Source: Dryas octopetala (Eukaryota; Streptophyta; Magnoliopsida; Rosales; Rosaceae). From it: DNA of 64,000 nt. A program made the translations under genes and the position numbers. The DNA lies in contig OY992835.1 of assembly GCA_963921425.1 (NCBI GenBank), positions 8,432,001-8,496,000 of the forward strand, written 5' to 3'. The notes under the pieces were generated by a model. That model was not told where the DNA came from. It did no database searches and worked only from the letters and a program-made list of their open reading frames with translations. This document shows positions 21,970-32,912 of this stretch, piece by piece (within the stretch, counting starts at the first letter, position 1; every line of letters starts with the position of its first letter).

Positions 21970-22475
21970 TTTTGAATGTATTCAACCAATTGACCCGACT
22001 CAACAGACATAGTCGGTTGTGCAACCATCAACTGACCAACAATAGTCAGATCGGTTGTCGATTGTAAGAAATAGGCAAAGTCGATTGGTCGGGTGGGTTG
22101 GTTGTTTGTCCAATATGGACCCGACCAGACCGATTCACAACCCTAGGTAGGTATGTGGCCAAGACCACTATCATTTACCAGTGTCTTGTTAATGAAGTTA
22201 GATTTACATTTGTTTTCAAAGTATTTTGTTTCAATTTAAGCATTGTCCATTTAAACCTAACCGTAAAATCCTTCAAGTGTACCCATATGCCATAGCCATT
22301 AGACCAAATTAGTCAAGTCCTAGCAAGACTGAGCGGAAAAATATCCTAGGCCGAGTTTGGCGCTTTCTCGGCCACGTGGTCGCTCGATGAAGTCAAGTTC
22401 AACCCATTAACCCAAAAGAAGCAACCAAACACACACTCTCAGTATTGGGCTTTCGACACAATTGGTGGCACGCCC

Positions 22476-23136
22476 GCATAAGAAGTTAAAAAAAAGTCCA
22501 AAATTGTAATCAATCTCGGCTGCACAAGTAGCCAAGAGACTTTTTTCGCTACAACATAATTTGGCACCTCCGATGAAACCTACTAAACTAGTCTTTTGTT
22601 TTGGTACATGGTTGAAACAAGCCAAGAGTTTGCGAAACATATATGAAAGAAGTGTTACGCTGGTCGAGTTGGTCACTATGGCAGACATGCACTTAGATGA
22701 GTCTATAGTGACATAATAGGACAGATGACGGTGGAATCTGGCCAATTGGCCCCATTGCTGCCTACTGCCTAAAGAGAATTTCAAATAAATCTTCATGTGA
22801 ATATATTTTCTGCATTGATATAGTATTTTGTCCATCGACCTTCATTTAAATCCAATATAAAATAAACCCTAATCCTATACGCTTAATTCTAAAGTTTAAC
22901 GAGATGTTGTTTTGATCATAAGCACAAGTAGCAACACAAAAGTTAATCAAGCAACAACACTCGAATATAGGAAATCAACGATCATAACCATATATCTCGA
23001 ACGAGACTGATTATGTAAGATGACAAAAGATAGAATGACAGAGGCTTTTATTCCCATATTGTAATTTAAGGTCGAGCATTTTTAGCATATGCCATAGAAC
23101 CTAGACATTATTTTCCTCTCCTGAATTATAATGTTC
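22476..23136. other. Intergenic, then 3' flank of epoxide hydrolase copy C
   Basis: 22476-23000 shows nothing recognisable; an open stretch on the minus strand near 22407-22835 has no domain. 23010-23136 matches the 3' flank of copy B (TTTTTAGCATATGCCA ...), so it belongs to the duplicated gene. Confidence 0.5.
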
Positions 23137-23410
23137 TCAAGCACATTGAGCATCTACATTAGGTACCGCATGCTTGTCAAGGAAACTGATAATGAGTTGA
23201 TTAACTTGCTCTGGAAATTGTTCATGCACAAAATGACACCCTTCTACAATGAATGTAATGTCCAAATCGGACACGAAATGCTTCACTGCCCCAATCCGTT
23301 TATAGTCCTCCATCCTTGGAAATCTTAAGACGTAGTCCTTCTAACCCATGATAAAAAGTGATGGAGCTGAGACTTTTGGGTCAGTTAAACCGCAATCCGT
23401 TGCCAGAGTT
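23137..23410 (-). pseudogene. Epoxide hydrolase copy C, last exon only
   Basis: The sequence parallels exon 5 of copy B (TLATDCGLTDPKVSAPSL ... EGCHFVHEQFPEQ) with about a dozen differences. A TAG replaces the Glu codon in the MGEKDY segment, and the splice acceptor reads CAA instead of TAG. The normal stop is lost, giving a short extension (VPNVDAQCA). Upstream exons are absent. It retains the catalytic His region but cannot be functional. Confidence 0.85.
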
Positions 23411-23514
23411 TTGCATAAACAAAGGAACGTACTCTAATGAAATTATATTTTGGAAGGTACTTAATTTTAAAAATAATTAGATTCCATGTTTTTTCCGTTT
23501 CCAGAGTTTAGTAT

Positions 23515-23612
23515 GTCCTCCACCATAGACTAGAAATATGTCCTTTGTTCTTCTCAAGTATTTAAGAACACATTTAACTGCAGTCTAATGGACATCTCCT
23601 GGGTTGGACTGA
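23515..23612 (-). pseudogene. Fragment of a copia RT/RNase H region
   Basis: The minus strand reads NPGDVH-stop-TAVKCVLKYLRRTKD, the conserved copia segment between reverse transcriptase and RNase H, where TGG (Trp) has become TAG. Only about 100 bp survive. The remaining 23413-23976 holds no other gene and includes 3' flank of copy B. Confidence 0.75.
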
Positions 23613-23976
23613 GCACTCGACAGCTACATCTGCATTTGCATCGCTCGATGGTTTAATATGATGACCATTAACGTACGCACTTGACATGTCCTTTTGATTA
23701 ACAAATTGTTTGTCTTTTTTTCTTGAATATAAACCAACTTATTGGCACGTGTTGTCACGCACAAAGTGAATTTTTCTATCAAGCAGGAAATCGAAAGTCA
23801 TATGCATATATTTTCAGAACGAATGTGGAGATGACAAGATAGAATGATAGGAGCAAGAGTTTCTTTATTACTTCCCAAATTGTAATATAAAGACCAAGCC
23901 TTTTTAGCATATGCCACACATGACATTATTTTCTTCTCCTAAATTATATTGTTCCCAGGCACATTGAGCATCTAAA

Positions 23977-26332
23977 TTAGATACTATGCTTGTCAAGGAA
24001 ACCGATAATCAGCTGATTAATTTGCTCTGGAAATTGTTCATGCACAAAATGACACCCTTCTGCAATGAATGTAATGTCCAAATCAGGCACAAAATGCTTC
24101 ACTGCCCCAGATCGTATGTAGTCCTCCATCCCTGGAAATTTTAAGACGTAGTCCTTCTCACCCATGATAAGCAGTGATGGAGCTGAGACTTTTGGATCAG
24201 TTAAACCGCAATCCGTTGCCAGAGTTCTACATCAACAAGAGAATTAGATTATATGGTTTTTCGGGTACGCATTTTGGGGAGACTAATTAGCATCATATGT
24301 TCGACTAGGACGATATCTACCTGTATGGAACTCGCAATGGAAAACGGAATCCAAATTTCTCATACAGAGATGCATAGACTGCAAGATCTTCCTCAGAAAA
24401 CCACGGTGGTAGAGGAGTGGTTGGGTCAAACAAATCCATGATTTCTTGGTCTTCAGCAGCTACTGGGACCTCACTTCCAGAGAAGAGAATGTAGATGTTC
24501 CTTATCACACTCTTTACATCAAAGCGGCCGAAATCTTTTTCTGCCCGTCCTGGCTCCTGGAATTAGGTACATAGGTAAGAACTTAGAAATATTATTATAA
24601 CAGATTCCGGGATGAAAAGTTTTATCGTGAAAATGAAGATGTTAATGGCAAAATGATACTAAGGAAATTGCAACATCCAACCCAAAATCAATTAGTAATG
24701 GGTAACAAGGCCCAAGTTCTTATTAATCGTAACACAATGCTTAACATTCCCGATGTTGGATACTCTGTCTCAACCATATATACCTGCCACCTTGTCGTGT
24801 AGAAGCCTTGAGGAAGGAGATGATTTTGGACAGCAGAGAGACCTGGTAGCATGAAAGGAACACCTAGTGTTATGATGCCAGGTACTCGCTCTGGGTGGAG
24901 AGCAGCTACCATGATGCAGTACAATCAGCCAAAGGTTTACAAACGTAAACCTAAAAGAACAAGAAGCCTGGAATCCACTAGGAAATTGAGAGAAAACCTC
25001 AACAATTAGTTTGATAAAAATAATAGAATGATCCGCTAGCAATTGTAAAAATTGCTTAAGTACGCTTAACGAAACCCTAGGGCGCAAACAACCATATAAT
25101 TAAGGCCCACGGATAATTACAAACCCAAATAAAATAAAAACGAAAATAAATAAAATGTCTAAAAGTTTAGAATGCAGTTTTGAGGCCCTAAACGATCTCG
25201 GATGGCCGAAAAAGCCCATACGTCATGGCATAGCGATGAGTTTGACTCGTCTCGCGATTCCCTTCGAAACGATATGCATTAATACCACTTTCAGAGCCAA
25301 ACCCTCCGACTAGTAGAAATTATTTCTCCAATTTCTTGGGTTTGCAACGATCAAGCTGTTGCATAAACTTCTCCGCCATCCGTTCTGCATCATACCATGT
25401 AAACAGGCAGAGCTCCAAAATCCTTCCCAACAAGAAAAGCCTGGTTTCAATGTACAAACAAAAATTAGAACTTTAATTTTAGGCTTTATAATATGCATGT
25501 AATGAACTTAATTTTATGTAATTTTTCTTTCAGAAAAAGAAAAAAGAAAAATTTGCGATATATAGGATGGTTCTGGTGTGATCCTTTTTTTCACGTGTGG
25601 ATTAAGACTCACTCATGATTAAGGGCCTTACCCTACATTTGTGAGAGAAATTTACACTAAAATCACTCAATTGAAGAATTGATCGAGCACAAAATTCGGA
25701 TTTTTTTTGTTTGTAAAATGATATTAGGAAATGGGGGTGCGAACCTCAAATGCAAAATTAACTGATGTTTGGGTTTTTAATCACTAGAGATACAAGACCC
25801 ACATAACACCGAAGTCTGATTACTCTTTTTAAAATAGTTTGATAAACAAAAACCACCAATTAATTAAGAAACTAATTAAAGCTAATATTAGCACCCTTTG
25901 CAACAAGTGGGTCAATTAGTGTGTTGATTATATATTTTACCTTGTTAATGGCCAAAGAATCCAAAAGGGCAACAACATCGTGGACAAGGTCCATGAAGGT
26001 GGCCTTCTCCGGTTCAGCTGGCTGCTCCGAAAGCCCATAGCCCCTGAAATCAATGGCTATTGCTCGGTAGCCCTTGTTTGCCGCAGCAACCATCTGGTGC
26101 CTCCACGTGTACCAAATTTCTGGAAATCCTTGCAGGAATACCACAACCTTTGGACCTGCACATACAGTTGATCATTGTTGTCAGTGTTTGAAAAATAGTA
26201 AGGAAAATGAATGATGGATCGATCAATCTAGTAAAGAATTGGTAATATTGGATGTTAATTACCAGTTCCAATTTCAGCTACATGAAGCTTTAGTCCTCTT
26301 ACTTCCACATCTTTGTGCTGGATCTTCTCCAT
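23977..26332 (-). pseudogene. Soluble epoxide hydrolase copy B, five exons, split by an LTR-like insertion
   Basis: Exons are 26332-26263, 26155-25941, 25440-24784 (interrupted), 24556-24321 and 24226-23977. All have GT..AG borders and phases that join into 313 codons once the 481-bp insertion and one TACCA are ignored, matching the usual 310-320 residues of plant soluble epoxide hydrolases. Seen motifs are the oxyanion strand (LQGFPE), the nucleophile elbow GKDFGA with catalytic Asp, cap-domain Tyr residues (FYTTRW, YASLYEKFGF), the acid strand VPDLDITFI and the catalytic His in EGCHFVHEQFP. The enzyme class opens epoxides to diols, in plants often of fatty acids. Two oddities stand out: exon 3 is broken, so transcripts would meet stops, and the HGFP motif reads QGFP. 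Copy A keeps HGFP. Confidence 0.88.
24912..25392. mobile_element. Solo LTR (or small LTR-type element) in epoxide hydrolase exon 3
   Basis: The insertion starts TGATGCAG and ends CTGCATCA, with TG...CA ends and an 8-bp inverted repeat. It is flanked by perfect 5-bp direct repeats TACCA (24907-24911 and 25393-25397). It is 481 bp long with no coding domain. This is the signature of an LTR retrotransposon reduced to one LTR. Removal restores the reading frame across GALPVYM/VAALHPERV. Confidence 0.85.
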
Positions 26333-28932
26333 GAGAGCGATCGATTGAGAGACACTGACTCTTGAGTGAGAGGAGAAAGTTGAACAATAAGACACTATTA
26401 ATGGGAGAGGGAATAAATAGACAAAGCCTCAATTTAACAAGCGTTTTAATTAATGTCAATATTGTTGACTTTACTCTTTAGGGACAAAATTGTCTTTGCC
26501 AACCTACTCACCTCACTCACTTTGCTTTAGGATTAGTTATGTTACGTAAAGCACTAAACAAGCTCCAATAAACAAAGCTCCCTCTATCACATTTTAAGTT
26601 TCTAACACTTTGATTGTTCGTCATTTACCATTGTAATTGTTATTATCATTCAGTTACAAACTGCTGGTTATATTTGAAAATTACTTATACAAATATATTT
26701 TAATTACATACTATATTCAAAAAATTAATATGCTAATACAAGACACAATGCACACAAAGCCGAAGAAAAATTAATCTCCTACACTAGAAATACTAATTTT
26801 GTCGATTAGAGTTTGTCGATCTAATGACACAAGAAAAAATATCAAGTACTAGCCTCCAGATGTACTAAATAAAAATAAGGTTATGAGTAAAGGTTTTTTA
26901 TAAATATTAATTGATAAATTAAGGGGTTTTTTTATAGTTATTTTAGTGTGGGGTGAAGAAACGAGTATTCAGAATTGTGTAATAAGCCATATACAGATCC
27001 ATATAAACACATGCAGCAGTCCATATATACTTCAATTAATCCATCTCTAGCTAATTAATATATAATTATTTACACTTATACCCTCGAAGTTTATCGTTTT
27101 TTCACATATACTCCATAAAATTTCAAAAATTATACTTACACCCCATATGCAAAAAATTAAATTAGTGTAAATAACTCAATCAATATAGGACATATATATA
27201 TTAGGTTAACAAAAAAGAAGAAAAAAAATTAAATAAGAGATCGAATAAATGACAGATAAGAAAAGAGATATCACCCAAGGAGGCGTGGTTAATTGACTCT
27301 ATATTCTTTTCGATGCCACTTTCTCTATTCTCCTAATTGTCTCTTTTGCACCACTGAGAGGTGTAATGATGCTTACTCATTGCAAAATTAATTTTCATGA
27401 CTTGCTTGATCCAAATGCATCCACTACATTAGTCAACACAAACAATTCAGATACCACGCTTGTCAAATTTCTTCCACTTTTCAATTCATAAGTCTTCATA
27501 TTTTCATTGTCATTTTCTATTTATGTTTGAAACTCTGATAAGTCTTAAACGAGGTCTTAGTATCGATTTACTTTATTGTTTTTATTTTTCAATTTTATTT
27601 AAATAAAAATCTTATTTAATTTATGTTGATGCAAATTTCAGTAAGATTGATACAACAACTTAAATGGATGATCTGGTTGATAAGAAGCCTTATTGGATGA
27701 TGAGTTGGATGTTGAATAATGATGATCAAGATTTGTTGGATTGCTGGTTGAAGCTGACGAGATCTTCCTGCATGAACACAAGATCAAAGGAGATGGACCG
27801 GTGTGGTGCGGCCAAATACACTCCGATGGTGAAGTCAGTGGGATGTGTTTGATGATGTTTGGGTAAGAACAAGCAAGAACAAAGCAAGAACAAGATATGA
27901 ACTTGGGAGAATATGAAAGAACAATGTAAATCTTCTGGGTTATTCTCAGCTGATTGTGTGTAGTTTGTAAGGAATTTGTGAACCCTTCCTTTGTGCATAT
28001 AAGTGGCTTTATATAGGCAAAGGAAGAGGTAAGTCTTTAGGTTACCTGCATGTGGGTGAATGGCTGAGAAGATGTCACATCTCTAGTCAGGAATAGCATG
28101 CACAACTACCAATTGCCTTTGCATTCAATGCTGCATTGAATGCAAGCATGCTTGATCAAGTGGAATGCCCTAATAGTCATGGTTGTGAGCTGGGATGTCA
28201 AGTTTGTCAGAAAGTCATGTCAGATGCACTTGAGTATAGCGGTTCATCCCAACTTGATCTTCTAGAATGGCGGTGGGAGGCCGAGCCTTTCTAAACACAT
28301 GTATCTCACCATGCGTAGATGTGAAACCTATATGTGATCGGATCGAACGTGGATGACCCGGGCTGAGCTAATCAGGTGATTAGTGTAATGATTACTCCAA
28401 GTGTAAACCAGCCATGAATGGTGATTGGATAACATGCAAATGCAGAGCCGAACTGAGATGTCTAGGAAAAGATGAACCCTCAAGTTCCTAAGAGATCCCA
28501 ATATCGGTTCGGTTCAGATAGGACTCAGGCAACCCGAAGGTAAGAGCCGAACCGAATTGTACAATGTATGAAGTGCCGAGCTGGCCTGGTGACATGGATG
28601 GTTAGGTCTGACCAAATTGACCGTTGAAAAGTCAGAGCAAAAATAAAACCTGATATGCCACGTGTTGATCTCTGATTGGCCATTGAATCCATGTGGATTT
28701 ATCCACAAACAATTTCTCTACACTTTACTTTCGAGCTCTTTAGTTTACGTTTTTGTCTTTTAATTCCATTTAAATTTAAGTTGCATTTAATTATTCAATT
28801 TTTTTTCTTGCTCGACCACACAATCTTCTGACGAGAGGTTAGATTTAACTTATTCTCAATTTTGTTCAGGCTGAGATCAACTTGGTGGTAGCATGCCTTC
28901 GCAATCCTCCCGAAAAAAAAACCAAGAATTGG
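26333..28932. other. Intergenic with retroelement-like debris
   Basis: 26333-26560 is the promoter side of epoxide hydrolase copy B. 26560-27640 is AT-rich with nothing recognisable. 27650-28900 has LTR-like composition: TTTATATAGG near 28010, TGCCACGTGTTGATCTCTGAT near 28655, CT-rich sequence, and CAACTTGGTGGTAGCATGCC near 28879 resembling a primer binding site. No protein domain was found, and short open stretches at 27664-27852 and 28514-28708 look accidental. Confidence 0.4.
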
Positions 28933-29175
28933 TTAGCTCAGTACAAAATTCCGTCAAAAATTGGTTATGTGATCACTTTTACAATATTATTTATTCGGAT
29001 TAATTATAATAGAGTCAATTTGAGTGAACTAGAGTTAAATGCATGTTGGAAATCATAATCTAATTATTTGTATTATAATGGACTCAAATTTGACTCTATT
29101 ATAATTGATTTGACAAAAGTAGCTCTGAAAAAGTGGTTATATGACCATTTTTGACGGATTTCTTGACTAAGCTGA
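28933..29175. mobile_element. Fold-back MITE, about 243 bp
   Basis: The left arm TTAGCTCAGTACAAAATTCC... pairs with the right arm, whose reverse complement starts TCAGCTTAGTCAAGAAATCC. Both continue with CGTCAAAAA and an ATGTGATCACTTTT/ATATAACCACTTTT stretch. The inner arms ATTATAATAGAGTCAA and TTGACTCTATTATAAT extend the fold. A TGG on both sides may be a 3-bp target duplication. Confidence 0.65.
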
Positions 29176-29190
29176 TGGCAAGGGATCTTG

Positions 29191-31652
29191 TGTCAAGCCC
29201 CAAAACCTCGGCATGTGATAGCGGCACGTACTTTAAGGATCCCGAGGGTACAACACTAAATCGCCAAGGCATTATAGTCTCAAGTTTCTTAAAATACGTT
29301 AAGCCCTTTTGTTTAAAACAGGTTAGACTAGAATTTTAATTATGATAACGGAAAATTAAACATATTTTTAAAAAATATTTATTTAAAGAAACCAACCCCA
29401 CTCAAGGTTACATGTGTTTTGAGTAACCTTGACCTATTTATAAAATTTGCAATTTAAAACACCCAACCCTGAATAAAACATTTGGCACGTAGCCTTGCAA
29501 ATCTCATAATTGAAAAGTGAAAAGTAAGAAAATAAAATAATTATTACAAACCTTTTTGGAAATAAAGGAATAACGAGACTAAAATGAAATATACAAACTT
29601 AGAATGATTGAATAAAATTGAGGCTGAAATGTAAATAAAATGAAATTAGCTCCAAGGCTGACAATAATGACATCATTAGAGAGCGTCTGCTCAACCTCAA
29701 TCCAATTCCTTTGTATTTGTATCCACAATACCTACAAAATTCATATAAGAGTGAGCATCACATACGTTTATCGCTTAGCAAGGGACTACCCCGGCTAGGT
29801 TTGAAACTAGTAAATGCAAATAGTTAGTACATATAGTGAACTCAACGAAAAACACTTAAAACAATGCAATACACAAATCTTGTTTACTTTGTTCACAAAA
29901 GGAATTCATAGCATGCTCATACATCCACTTATAAAGCATAACATGATCCCACATGTCAATCCAAGAATTCTTTCAGTTCATCCTTACATCACCACACCGT
30001 ACTTGAAGTGATTAGTCAAATCACCTAAATTCGATATAATTAAGAGAAGCCTAATGATAAGTCCAAAGTTAATTAAATCCAAACATCTACCCTAATTACA
30101 CAAATGAAGCGGAACGAACAATGCATACCTTAGCCGGGGATTAATAGTTAATGATCGTCGCCATCCTAGCTAGTTTCGTATTCGATAACCGATCGATCTC
30201 ATCCCCAAGTTCTTTGAAATCTCTAAAATTTTCAATCAAAACCAACAACCAAACTAGTTCAACTCCAACTCAATAATTAACGGTGGTGATATATATAAAG
30301 TAAATACTATTGGATTTTATTTTCCTCACCTTCTATGGTCGATCATCTCTATTCGGTTTCGATTTTGATAACAGATCGATTTCGAAATTCAAATCAATTC
30401 CCAAGATAACCACAAATTGCCCTACATCAACTAGTAGCAATTACATAATTAAAATCATTTGAGAGGTCATGGGTGGTTGGAATCCACGGTGACCGCCGGA
30501 TTCGGTGGTTGCCCAAATCAATTTCCACACCAAACAACAAATTCTCAAGTTCCAAAGTTAGGAATTCATTAATTCATTTAAGTTCAATAGGATGAGAGAG
30601 AGTCAAAATCGATTTAAAGGGGCCCAAAACAGCCACCATGCGTGTGGCCGTGGGTGGACGAATTAGGGTTTTCAAATCTACCTAATTTCATACCAATCAT
30701 ATCCAACTGACATGTAGAGGACGAAAAGTAGATGAAGTTTGATACCTGGGTCACAACTAACAATTGTCAGAGTTGTTGGAAAACCGACGGAGAAGCTACT
30801 GCCTTTGAATCATTGATTCACCGTCATCGAAGTAAAGGAAGGGTACTAGGATGAACAGCTCACTGAGAGGAACCTTTTGGTTCCAGTGAGAGCCTACGCC
30901 ATCGCCAGAAAATGGAGATGGCCGAAAAAGGGTCAAATCAATTTTGACGTCATTCTGTCATTGTCGTGATTGATTGGCACATAGAGGTTGGCATCGTCAA
31001 GGTGGTAAGAATGCCACTGGTCCGGCGTCGAGCAGTGATCGAACGACAAAACGCTGATTAGGTTAGGTTAGCGAGTAATCAGGTCCTGTGAGCGAGTTTG
31101 GGTGTGCAATCCGGATCATGCCCAAGTGTTACTGATGTTGGCCACGTATATATACTAAACCCTAGAAGGAAAAATGACTAAAATATACCTCTGAACTTCT
31201 AACGTCCATAATTTCTTCGTCTTAGCTCTGGTTTGCGTTCTGCTTGCGCCTACATGCTCATAGCTTAGGCTTGAGCTGTATCTATCCAGACTAAAATCAA
31301 ATCATAAATCTTAATGAATTTTCTTATTTCTCAATGATTCACTTAAAACCTTTAAAATCTCATATAATTCGCTAAAATTAACTCCGAAGTCCGAAAAGCA
31401 TTCTGTAAAATCCTATGGACTCGTCTCGACTAATATTATTAATTATTCTACAACCTCAAATTTATTTATTGAATTCCAAAATGTCTTAATTAAATATTAA
31501 TATCTCCAAATTGATATAATAATTAGAAATAAATCATTATCACTGCAAATAATATGATTATTGTAAAATAATTCTATTTGACCACAAATAAATTTTTAAA
31601 ATTCTCAAAAATTATCGTTGTCTCCAAAATAATTTATTTTCGGGTTCTCACA
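29191..31652. mobile_element. Possible long (2.5 kb) solo LTR
   Basis: The block begins TGTCAAGCCCCAAAACCTCGG and ends GGTTCTCACA, giving TG...CA ends. The flanks TCTTG and TTTTG form an imperfect 5-bp duplication. TGTCA-GCCCC starts and lengths above 2 kb are usual for chromovirus (Tekay/Del-like) LTRs in plants. No gag-pol domain is inside. The flanking match is 4 of 5, so the boundary is tentative. Confidence 0.45.
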
Positions 31653-32912
31653 TTTTGCACCAAAATAAAGTTCAAGGATCGATTTGGCAAAAAAAAAAAA
31701 ATTATAACAATAGAACAAGGGTCAAACTTTAGAGGCCATAGCTAAACTTTTCCGTTTTGTGTTTTATGTGTTTGTTTATGCAGGTTCTTACTGGAGGATC
31801 TTCTTCATCTTCGTCTTTGTTAGTTAGCGAAAGTTTGTGAGTAGTTCACACACCGCTGATGTATCCTTGCATGTACTGATGTGCACATATGTTGCCACTG
31901 CTTGAAATTTGCAACACTTTCATAGCTTAAAGAATTGTCAGATACTGATACATGGACATCCTCGGGATATGTTTGTCCATTACAATGCTTTAAGATCAAG
32001 TTGATAACCCTGGCAAAAAAAAAAAAAAACAGATCAAGTTGATAACCCTTTATATTTATAAAAAAAAAAAAAAAAAAAAGGCAAACCTAGCTTTCTACTA
32101 CCGCCTACGTTTTTCCATTAGAAAATGAAAAAAGAAAATAAAAAAAGGCAAAGCAGCCATTATATATTGCCCATCCAATAGCTTGAGCTTTAATTTGCAG
32201 GGTTCAGGTTCTCACCTCCATGCATAAAAGCTTAAAATATCCCATGAACAAATACCATGTCATTTTTAATTGTTAAAATTGTTCATTGATTTGAAATTAC
32301 ATATATAGCATAAACTGAACCCAAAAGAAAGAAGATTTTAACTTTAGTTTTGCTTACATTGCTCCATTTGCTGCTGACTTGTATGCTTTGTGGAGCATTT
32401 GTGGTTGCTTTTGTATGTGGGGGTATGTTCATTGTAACGCTCAAATACACAATCATGATTCATCAAATAAACTGGACCAAACTAACCACAAAACTGGAAA
32501 TTATGCAGCTCTATAATAATGATAAGACAACTAATCAATTCCATTCTCCATCTCTAATAGTTGTGAAACTTTATTAAGATTTTGTTTTGGAACATTCCAA
32601 ATGTAATTCAAGTATCCCATTGTCAAACCCCTGTGGCAACTCAAGAGATATACATTGTACGTTAACTTAACAAGATACAACTCAAAACATGTTTTGTGCT
32701 CCCTTTGGTAGCTATCTTATTTGGCTGCAGAGAACTATCTGTGCAAGCAAGGTTCTCCATAGAAATCCACATCCTGCAAATTCACACTCACAATCGTTCC
32801 ATCAGCAACGTGAAAGTTCTGAATTATGAACAATCTGTATCCTCATTCAAACCAGTTGAAGGGTAGTGAGACCGGGAAGATTTAGGCTCATCAAATGAGC
32901 TTCCCTGACCAA
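31653..32912. other. Spacer with a possible orphan terminal exon
   Basis: After a TTTATGCAG acceptor, 31784-31840 reads VLTGGSSSSSSLLVSESL and stop on the plus strand, like the last exon of a host gene whose body may lie beyond the 29191-31652 insertion. I do not recognise it. Two A runs (32016-32029 and 32060-32079) follow; the first is bounded by a 19-bp direct repeat. The rest is the 3' side of the transporter gene. Confidence 0.3.

Larger units (their letters stand above)
14090..22145. mobile_element. hAT-like non-autonomous element, interrupted by a MULE
   Basis: The left end TAGGATGGGAATGAGTCGG (from 14090) matches the reverse complement of the right end, TAGGGTTGTGAATCGGTC (ending 22145). 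The flanks GGTAGGTC (14082-14089) and GGTAGGTA (22146-22153) form an 8-bp target duplication with one mismatch, the hAT length. Subterminal sequence at both ends is full of TCGGTTG/CAACCGA and GACCCGAC words. Without the nested MULE the element is about 1.1 kb and has no hAT transposase domain. A 69-codon open stretch at 14671-14880 is unrecognised. Confidence 0.7.
13420..22475 (+). mobile_element. Possible LTR-retroelement fragment hosting the hAT/MULE nest
   Basis: 13420-14081 and 22154-22460 read as one interrupted non-coding block with LTR-like character. It has GGCCCAAA-type words, an ACACGTGTCA motif, a TATAAAT box near 13803 and CT/T-rich leader sequence. It ends at TTCGACACA followed by ATTGGTGGCACGCCC (about 22459-22473), a primer-binding-site-like word. 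The same word follows another LTR-like block at 37995. No second LTR or target duplication was found, so the call is tentative. Confidence 0.35.

Noticed and set aside
22407..22835. 142-residue minus-strand open frame
   Set aside because: No recognisable domain, runs through retroelement-like sequence, composition not gene-like.
29814..30011. Short plus-strand frame in the candidate solo LTR
   Set aside because: No domain; chance opening in AT-rich DNA.
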